DNA of 19,943 nt from an uncultured Eubacteriales bacterium (GTDB lineage Bacteria > Bacillota > Clostridia > Oscillospirales > Acutalibacteraceae). Under the pieces are notes generated by a model that was not told where the DNA came from, ran no database searches, and was given only the letters and a program-made list of their open reading frames with translations. Position 1 is the stretch's first letter, and each line of letters opens with the position of its first letter. Below, piece after piece: positions 14,673 to 19,943 of this stretch. A program made the translations under genes and the position numbers. Where the stretch lies: contig ONFW01000227.1 in NCBI GenBank assembly GCA_900317215.1, positions 1 through 19,943 of the forward strand, in the 5' to 3' direction.

Positions 14673-15377
14673 CTATCCGAATATCCTCTTGAAAAATTCC
14701 TTTCCGTCATCAGAGAAAATGAATTCCGTTACCACCCTAAGCACCTCTAAGGTCAGACTGTTTGTTTTGCAGAGAGCCTTTCCGTCATCGGCGCTAAGCC
14801 GATCAAGCCTCAGAGTCAGTGTGTAATCTCCGAGATGATATTCATATCTCGTTTTTATATACAGCCTGCCATCCTTGAAATCCACATTCTCATTCTTGTC
14901 GGCAAAGCCGCTGAGAATGGAGTTTTTCACGATATCATGTATTCTCAGATCACCTATCTTTACTTCGTCAAGACTGAGAACAACAACTCCCTCCGAGTTG
15001 TCAAGCGTAAGATCGCAGACAGCCTGCACAGCAAGGTCATGCCCGAGAAGACGAATTCTGCCGTAAAGCTCGACAGGCTTGTCCTTTTGTAAATAGATCC
15101 TTACATTTTGGAGGAGCTTTGTTCCTCCGCAGAATTTTTTGTTGATGTAGGTGTTTATCTCCGTTTCGGAGGCTTCAAAGTTTTTTCCGAATACGGCTCC
15201 CTTAAGCACCGTGAACAGAAAGCCGTCGTCCGTTTCAGTCATTGTGTATTTATCCTTGATATTATCTCTGAAAGCAAGCGTCAGACAATAGCTGCCAAAT
15301 ATCATAACACCTGCAAGCAATATGGCGGTTATGGATATTATTACTTTCTTAGCCGCCGATCTTTTTTTATTCATCAT
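14673..15377 (-). CDS. Membrane-anchored protein of unknown function (YpmS-like?)
   Basis: I do not recognise this 234-residue protein with certainty. The N-terminus is basic (MMNKKRSAAKK) followed by one hydrophobic segment (about 12-36) without an obvious signal peptidase site, so it is probably a single-pass anchor with the remainder outside the membrane. The outside part is rich in alternating hydrophobic residues suggestive of beta-strands (VRIYLQKDKPVELYGRIRLLG, VVVLSLDEVKIGDLRI). The phrase SETEINTYINKKF and the general plan resemble the YpmS/DUF2140 family, which is itself uncharacterised; this is a weak by-eye resemblance. Two adjacent ATG codons follow GGAGG at 4 and 7 bases, so the start may be 15377 or 15374. 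It sits between mutS2 and a sugar kinase, a context that does not explain its function. Confidence 0.7.
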   Translation of the reverse strand: MMNKKRSAAKKVIISITAILLAGVMIFGSYCLTLAFRDNIKDKYTMTETDDGFLFTVLKGAVFGKNFEASETEINTYINKKFCGGTKLLQNVRIYLQKDKPVELYGRIRLLGHDLAVQAVCDLTLDNSEGVVVLSLDEVKIGDLRIHDIVKNSILSGFADKNENVDFKDGRLYIKTRYEYHLGDYTLTLRLDRLSADDGKALCKTNSLTLEVLRVVTEFIFSDDGKEFFKRIFG

Positions 15378-15412
15378 ACCGCCTCCGCTTCACCGTGATC
15401 TCTGAAAAAATG

Positions 15413-15464
15413 ATATCAGACTGCCAAAGCCTGTATATTCCTGATGAGAAAAATATCAGACTGC
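15413..15464. repeat. Two direct copies of a 12-base sequence before the membrane-anchored protein gene
   Basis: ATATCAGACTGC (plus strand) occurs at 15413-15424 and again at 15453-15464, exactly 40 bases apart start to start, about four helical turns. The first copy is joined to the palindrome TGATATCA (15411-15418). The repeats lie in the 132-base gap upstream of the 15377 start and could be protein binding sites. Confidence 0.5.
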
Positions 15465-15481
15465 GACACGGCTTATTTTTC

Positions 15482-15511
15482 AGATACTCAATAGCATTTC
15501 AGAGAGTATCT
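15482..15511 (-). other. Hairpin overlapping the mutS2 stop codon
   Basis: AGATACTC and GAGTATCT form a perfect 8-base stem with a 14-base loop; the 5' arm on the transcript includes part of the UAG stop of mutS2. On the minus strand the following bases are GAAAAATAAG, without a U-tract, so it is not a classical intrinsic terminator. It could protect the 3' end or act weakly. Confidence 0.4.
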
Positions 15512-17858
15512 ATTTCAGCTCCGCTATGGTGACTCCCGAATCCCCCTCACCAAAGGTACCGAGCCTGAAGGTACGCACTGAAGGGTGAGTTCTGAGATGC
15601 TTCTGTATCTCTTTTCTGAGGATCCCCGTTCCCTTGCCGTGGATTATCGTTATCTGGTGCAGGCCCTGCATGACTGCGAGATCTATTGCCCTGTCCACAT
15701 CAAGTATAGCATCTGCGGCATTCTCACCCCTTACATCTACCTCTGTTGAGGCATTTACTCTCATGTCGTTCCTCACAGTGCGCACAACACTGCGTTTTGG
15801 CAGAGTAACGCTTTCCTGCCGGAGCAGACGAAGGTTATCAATCGGGACCCTGGTTTTGATTATTCCTGCCTGAACCAGCACGCTGTCCTTTCCTGTTTCA
15901 AGAACAGTAGCCTTCTTGTCTATATCGAAGATGAGCACAAGGTCACCGGGCTTAAGCGGACGCGGCAGCTTATACTCCTCCGTTTCTCTCTTCTTTACCG
16001 GGTCGGCAGCCTCCTCCATGTTGCGGATATCGGCTCTGAGCTTTGCTTTTTCCTCCGGAGTGATCTCCTTTTTCTTTCTTATAGCTTCAAGCTCGTCCAG
16101 AACGCCGTAGACCTGAGCCCTGGCTTTTGTTATGATCTGCTCGGCTTCGATACGGGCGTTCTCAAGCTCTCTGTCTTTTTTCTGTCTGCTTTGCTCCGCC
16201 TCTGTCCTTGCCTTTTCAAGCTCGGCGTATGCCTCCGCCTTTACCGCCTCCGCTTCGGCAAGTCTTTTTTCAAGCTCGTTCCTGCTCTCCTCCAGCTTCT
16301 GAACGACCGCCTCAAACCTGGAATTATCCATGGATACAAGCTCTCTCGCTCTGTTGACGACCTCCTCCTTTATCCCGAGACGCTCCGATATGGCAAAGGC
16401 GTTCGATCTGCCGGGCATTCCTATCAACAGCTTATACGTAGGTCTGAGCGTAGAAACGTCAAATTCGCAGCAGGCGTTTTCAACTCCCTTTGTTTCGAGA
16501 GCAAAGCTTTTAAGCTCCGCATAGTGGGTAGTCGAGGCTATTCTTGCGCCCTGCTCCCTCAGCTCTTCAAGAATGGCAGTAGCAAGAGCCGCACCCTCAA
16601 CGGGGTCTGTTCCTGCGCCAAGCTCATCTATCAGCACAAGGCTCTTTTCATCGGCTGTGTCGAGGATACGTCTGATATTAGTGATATGTGCCGAGAAGGT
16701 GGATAATGACTGCTCTATGCTCTGCTCATCGCCGATATCCGCAAGCACGCTGTCAAACACAGAAAGCTCGCTGTTATCGGAGGCAGGTATCATAAGACCG
16801 CACATAGCCATCAGAGAAAGCAGCCCGAGAGTCTTGAGCGATACGGTTTTTCCTCCCGTATTAGGGCCTGTTACAACAAGGGTATCAAAGCTGACGCCAA
16901 GCTCTATATTAGTAGGCACCACCTTGTCCGCAGCGATAAGGGGATGTCTTGCGTTTTTCAGAACTATGCGTCCGCTGTCGTTCATTATAGGAAGGGTCGC
17001 CTTCATTTTATATGCAAGCTCCGCCTTGGCAAAAATTACATTAAGCTCAGTAAGTACACGGTAGCTGTCGCATATACTGTCCGCATAAGCTCCCAGCTCT
17101 GCGGAAAGCTCGGCAAGTATCCTGTCTATCTCTGTCTGCTCCTTGGAGCGCAGAAGCCTGATATCATTATTTGCCTCAACAACGCTCATCGGCTCAATGA
17201 ATACCGTAGCGCCGCTTGATGACGTATCATGCACAAGACCCGCAACGGAGGAACGGAACTCCGCCTTTACGGGAATAACAAATCTTCCGCTCCTGATCGT
17301 CACTATGCTGTCCTGAAGATATTTCTGCATAGATGAGGAATGTATCAGCTTGTCAAGGCGTTCTCTGATCCTTGCTGCGGCAGCCGTGATCTTTCTTCTG
17401 ATAGCGGCAAGCTCAGGAGAAGCGTTGTCGGCTATCTCGTCCTCAGAAAGAATATCCGAGGCGATCTTCGTTTCGAGGTATTTGTTCGGAGAAAGAGCAT
17501 TGAATCTCATATCGAGACAGCTCTCCACAGAAGCAGATCTGTCCCTCCACTCCGAGACCGTGCGTATCACCCGAAGGAGCGCCGCCGCTCTCATAAGCTC
17601 AAGCGGAGTGAGCACTGCTCCTGCCTGCGCCCTTCTCAATGCGTTAGTCATATTATGCAGGTTTCCGAAGGAAGGGGCTCCGAAACGCGCAGAAAGAGAA
17701 TGTGCATCGCTCGTTTCCTTTAATAGCTCCCTTACCTCGAATAAGCCGTTTGACGGCTCAATTGCAAGTGCAAGCTGAGCAGCGTCCTCAAAGGAGGTCT
17801 GCTCTGCAAGCTTTTCAAGTATTTTATCAAGCTCCAAGGCTTTATGATCTTTATTCAT
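15510..17858 (-). CDS. mutS2: Endonuclease MutS2
   Basis: MutS2 is a MutS homologue of Gram-positive bacteria, reported to suppress homologous recombination and, in B. subtilis, to act on collided ribosomes. At 782 residues it is full length. There is no mismatch-recognition domain: the protein begins with the core lever segment (residues 1 to about 300), followed by the ABC-type ATPase with Walker A TGPNTGGKT near 329-338, Walker B LVLIDELGAGTDP near 410 and the ASTTHYAELK switch. A long Glu/Lys/Ala-rich coiled coil (about 515-620) leads to the C-terminal Smr nuclease domain with VDVRGENAADA (near 703) and HGKGTGILR (near 743). It lies 66 bases after recO; AAGGA precedes the ATG at about 8 bases. 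It likely belongs to the same transcription unit as era-yqzL-recO. Confidence 0.97.
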   Translation of the reverse strand: MNKDHKALELDKILEKLAEQTSFEDAAQLALAIEPSNGLFEVRELLKETSDAHSLSARFGAPSFGNLHNMTNALRRAQAGAVLTPLELMRAAALLRVIRTVSEWRDRSASVESCLDMRFNALSPNKYLETKIASDILSEDEIADNASPELAAIRRKITAAAARIRERLDKLIHSSSMQKYLQDSIVTIRSGRFVIPVKAEFRSSVAGLVHDTSSSGATVFIEPMSVVEANNDIRLLRSKEQTEIDRILAELSAELGAYADSICDSYRVLTELNVIFAKAELAYKMKATLPIMNDSGRIVLKNARHPLIAADKVVPTNIELGVSFDTLVVTGPNTGGKTVSLKTLGLLSLMAMCGLMIPASDNSELSVFDSVLADIGDEQSIEQSLSTFSAHITNIRRILDTADEKSLVLIDELGAGTDPVEGAALATAILEELREQGARIASTTHYAELKSFALETKGVENACCEFDVSTLRPTYKLLIGMPGRSNAFAISERLGIKEEVVNRARELVSMDNSRFEAVVQKLEESRNELEKRLAEAEAVKAEAYAELEKARTEAEQSRQKKDRELENARIEAEQIITKARAQVYGVLDELEAIRKKKEITPEEKAKLRADIRNMEEAADPVKKRETEEYKLPRPLKPGDLVLIFDIDKKATVLETGKDSVLVQAGIIKTRVPIDNLRLLRQESVTLPKRSVVRTVRNDMRVNASTEVDVRGENAADAILDVDRAIDLAVMQGLHQITIIHGKGTGILRKEIQKHLRTHPSVRTFRLGTFGEGDSGVTIAELK

Positions 17859-17924
17859 GATTATTTTCCTTTTTATTTTGTATCAATTGCGAAAGGCTCC
17901 CGTTACTTCACGGAAATGAGCATT

Positions 17925-18674
17925 TCATGTAAATGATTGTATCTGTTTATAGTAGTCGAGTGTATGAAAACGGGTATCAGAGATCGAAAGAATGAATTTT
18001 TCCGAACAATCTGAAAGCTGATGCAGTGAAACGTCCGACAGGCTGAACGAGAATATCTTTTTCGGTTCGGCAAGGGCTATAAATCTGAACGCCGTGACCG
18101 CTCCTCTCGAGAGCATACAAACAGACTGCTCGCCGTTTATACAGCCGGAACAGAAAAGTCTGTTGTTAACATAGTCGAAGAACATTGTGTCGCTGTCGTA
18201 TTTTCCGCAGCCACAGCAATATATGATATCGGGCATAGAGCCGGAAAGAACAGCGAACCTTATCTCAAAAACGGTCTTTATCAGCTCAGGCGGTCTGTCC
18301 GTACTCGTCAGAACATGGAGACAGTTCAGCATAAGATCAAGAAGGTCGGACGAATACACGTTTTCAGGTATGTTCTTTATTGCAAGCTCACACATATACT
18401 GAGCAAGTGCAAGCCTTTGCAGGTCGAATTGTATGTTGTAAAAGGAGCGGATCAGTTTTGCTTCGTCGATCACATAGCTCGATCTTCCCTTATATATACT
18501 AAGATGCGAATAGCTCAAGGGCTGTGTAGAGGCAAAGTTCAGATTTTTCAGGTTCTTCGCCCCTCTCACAAAGCACCTGAGTATGCCGCTGCTTCTTGAA
18601 AGAACGGTAACGAGCCTGTCGTTATCTCCAACGGTCGTATCCGTCAATATCAGGGCTTCCATTTCCGTTTTCAT
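17925..18674 (-). CDS. recO: DNA repair protein RecO
   Basis: RecO helps load RecA on SSB-coated single strands in gap repair, with RecR. At 249 residues from the ATG at 18674 it has normal length. The OB-fold N-terminus starts MKTEMEALILTDTTVGDNDRLVTVLSRSSG with the conserved FVRGAKN segment; the helical C-terminal part carries a four-cysteine zinc site (CCGCG near residue 150 and FCSGC about 22 residues later). The frame stays open to a TTG at 18719, but the ATG at 18674 has GGAGG five bases upstream and begins at the family N-terminus, so I chose it. Its first 53 bases overlap the end of the yqzL-like gene in another frame, suggesting coupled translation. Confidence 0.95.
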   Translation of the reverse strand: MKTEMEALILTDTTVGDNDRLVTVLSRSSGILRCFVRGAKNLKNLNFASTQPLSYSHLSIYKGRSSYVIDEAKLIRSFYNIQFDLQRLALAQYMCELAIKNIPENVYSSDLLDLMLNCLHVLTSTDRPPELIKTVFEIRFAVLSGSMPDIIYCCGCGKYDSDTMFFDYVNNRLFCSGCINGEQSVCMLSRGAVTAFRFIALAEPKKIFSFSLSDVSLHQLSDCSEKFILSISDTRFHTLDYYKQIQSFT

Positions 18675-18798
18675 TTTTATCCTCCGCTTGCTCTCCCACG
18701 CTGCAGGAGGGATAACCAAGCTTTATCCTGCAGTATGTGAGATAATCACTGACGCTTCCCGATTCTGCAAAATTCTGCCATGCGGTGTTTTCATCCAT
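18622..18798 (-). CDS. yqzL: Small YqzL-like protein
   Basis: A 58-residue frame between era and recO starts MDENTAWQNFAESGSVSDYL and ends DGYDRWR. The pattern of a Trp followed by F..(S/T)G....YL near the N-terminus matches YqzL, a short Firmicute protein of unknown function encoded between era and recO in B. subtilis. GGAGG lies about 10 bases before the ATG. An ATG four bases earlier (18802) stops after three codons. The last 53 bases overlap recO in a different frame. The C-terminal tail from about residue 26 is polar and not clearly conserved. Position and the N-terminal motif carry the call; the extent of the overlap is read directly. Confidence 0.75.
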   Translation of the reverse strand: MDENTAWQNFAESGSVSDYLTYCRIKLGYPSCSVGEQAEDKNENGNGSPDIDGYDRWR

Positions 18799-18904
18799 AC
18801 ATTTGCCGCCTCCGTTTCATATATAATGTATGGTATTATTATATCCGCTCAGCGTTGAATTATTACAGAAAAATTGTCATCGAATTATTTTATTTTGTAT
18901 GATA

Positions 18905-19816
18905 TCACTCATCAAAATTACTGCTGTCATATCCGAGGCTTCTGAGTATCGCCTCTCTGTTGCGCCAGTCCTCCTTGACCTTGACCCATATCTGAAGATT
19001 GACCTTACAGTCAAAAAATCGCTCCATATCCTGTCTTGCATAACTGCCTATCCTTTTGAGCATGGCGCCGCCCTTTCCGATTATCATTCCCTTATGGCTT
19101 TCTCTTTCGCAGTATATAACGGCGTCTATGTCAATTATCTCCTTGTCGGAGCGCTCCTTCATTCTTTCTACGAAAACCGCCGTACCGTGCGGAACCTCCT
19201 TTTCGAGCAGTCGGAGAAGCTTTTCTCTTATCATCTCAGCGGCAAGCACTCTTTCGGGCTGGTCGGTGAGAGTATCCTCATCAAAAAGAAAGTCCCCCTC
19301 ATGTGCCTGAGCCTTCATCTCCTTTTTGAGGATATCTATACCTGAGCCGGTCTGTGCAGAGCACGGCACAACGGCGCAGAAATCAAAAAGCCCCGCAAGC
19401 TCCGATATCTGTCCTGCAAGCACGGTCTTATCATTCACCGTATCTATCTTGTTTATTGCAAGAGCCGCAGGCAGACCGAGAGAACGGAATTTTTCAATAA
19501 GCTGTTCTTCCTCCCTGCTGATCCTTTTGCCTGCCTCAGTAACAAGCACGCACATATCAACGCCGGCAACCGACTCATTTATAGAGCGCAGCATGAAGCG
19601 GTCAAGGTCGTTTCTCGGCTTGTGAAGCCCCGGCGTATCTATAAACACGAGCTGACAGTCCTCATCGGTGAGAACTCCCATTATCCTCGTTCTTGTAGTC
19701 TGCGGCTTTGATGAAACTATAGCTATCTTCTCGCCAAGAAGTCTGTTGAGTATTGAGGATTTACCCACATTGGGTCTTCCCACTATGGCAATGAAGGCCG
19801 TTTTTCTTTCACTCAC
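18905..19816 (-). CDS. era: GTPase Era
   Basis: Era is an essential GTPase that binds the 3' end of 16S rRNA and assists 30S subunit assembly. The GTPase domain shows G1 GRPNVGKS (13-20), the switch with TTRTRIMG, G3 DTPGLHKP, G4 NKID and G5 SAQTGSG; the C-terminal KH domain has the loop GMIIGKGG near 240-250 and the final VNLQIWVKVKEDWRN segment. With the GTG at 19816 it is 303 residues, the normal length, with AAAGGAAG about 6 bases upstream. A TTG 14 codons earlier is open but encodes a basic stretch foreign to the family. The GTG overlaps the stop of the upstream membrane protein by 8 bases. A 106-base gap separates era from yqzL. Confidence 0.97.
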   Translation of the reverse strand: MSERKTAFIAIVGRPNVGKSSILNRLLGEKIAIVSSKPQTTRTRIMGVLTDEDCQLVFIDTPGLHKPRNDLDRFMLRSINESVAGVDMCVLVTEAGKRISREEEQLIEKFRSLGLPAALAINKIDTVNDKTVLAGQISELAGLFDFCAVVPCSAQTGSGIDILKKEMKAQAHEGDFLFDEDTLTDQPERVLAAEMIREKLLRLLEKEVPHGTAVFVERMKERSDKEIIDIDAVIYCERESHKGMIIGKGGAMLKRIGSYARQDMERFFDCKVNLQIWVKVKEDWRNREAILRSLGYDSSNFDE

Positions 19817-19943
19817 TCTTATCTTCCTTTCTCTTTTTCTTCCTCCTCGGGAACACAATGAACAGTGCTGACAGAAAAGTCATTGCAAACAGCAGGCATG
19901 CGCCTGAGGGGTCGCACAAAAAGTGATCGTATACCCTTTTCCA
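19809..19943 (-). CDS. C-terminal end of an unidentified membrane protein, 5' end outside window
   Basis: The last 44 codons of a frame enter from the window edge. They encode a hydrophobic segment (GACLLFAMTFLSALFIVF) followed by a strongly basic tail (RRKKKRKEDKSE), as in a membrane protein whose C-terminus is cytoplasmic. The stop overlaps the era start by 8 bases, as in a coupled operon. In many Firmicutes diacylglycerol/undecaprenol kinase (dgkA), ybeY or cdd lie just upstream of era, but this tail does not show a motif that would decide among dgkA or others, so no function is assigned. Confidence 0.6.
   Translation of the reverse strand, partial: WKRVYDHFLCDPSGACLLFAMTFLSALFIVFPRRKKKRKEDKSE

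Noticed and set aside
18675..18719. RecO starting at TTG 18719
   Set aside because: The extra 15 residues lie in the region coding for the yqzL-like protein and do not resemble RecO; the ATG at 18674 has a well placed GGAGG.
18799..18904. Internal promoter before yqzL-recO
   Set aside because: A perfect TATAAT occurs at 18843-18838 on the minus strand, but no acceptable -35 box lies 16-18 bases upstream, so I did not call it.
1..19943. Mobile elements, CRISPR arrays, tRNA or rRNA genes
   Set aside because: No transposase or integrase-like frames, no long inverted repeats, no regularly spaced repeat array and no tRNA-like cloverleaf or rRNA stretch were seen on either strand.

Overview
The window reads as ordinary chromosomal DNA of a Gram-positive anaerobe in class Clostridia, most likely close to Ruminococcus/Oscillospiraceae. 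The reasons are strong GGAGG-type ribosome binding sites, the Firmicute order era-yqzL-recO, MutS2, a glnA-like gene next to an ANTAR regulator, and a DUF4234/DUF2752 pair. Every gene I can support lies on the minus strand, so the biological reading order runs from high to low coordinates. I saw no rRNA, tRNA, insertion sequence, phage gene or CRISPR array.

In reading order: (1) 19943-15510 is a genome-maintenance block: the C-terminal end of an unidentified membrane protein, era (ribosome-assembly GTPase), a small yqzL-like gene that overlaps recO, recO (recombinational repair) and mutS2. (2) 15377-13657 holds a membrane-anchored protein of unknown function and a 1-phosphofructokinase-type PfkB sugar kinase. 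(3) 13504-12663 is a promoter-to-terminator unit of two small membrane proteins (DUF4234, DUF2752). (4) 12627-9699 is a single-gene unit, also bounded by promoter and terminator, encoding a 930-residue fused ATPase/FtsX-type ABC transporter. (5) 9508-7432 is a glutamine synthetase-like gene with a structured leader, followed by an ANTAR RNA-binding regulator. (6) 7325-1 is a tightly packed operon: carA, a carB-dapF fusion, pyrG and yebC (cut by the window edge).

Groups 5 and 6 share a theme. CarAB and PyrG both consume glutamine, and they sit directly behind a glutamine synthetase homologue and a nitrogen-type antiterminator. CarAB makes carbamoyl phosphate for pyrimidines and arginine, PyrG turns UTP into CTP, and the DapF half makes meso-diaminopimelate for lysine and cell wall.

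Three things deserve a second look. The GlnA-like protein keeps the fold signatures but has lost most of the metal, ammonium and phosphate-handling residues of class I glutamine synthetase. Its ANTAR neighbour has a receiver without the phosphoacceptor aspartate. The carB reading frame runs without a stop through a complete dapF. The pseudo-synthetase, pseudo-receiver and structured leader together could form an undescribed nitrogen-sensing circuit, but that is inference.
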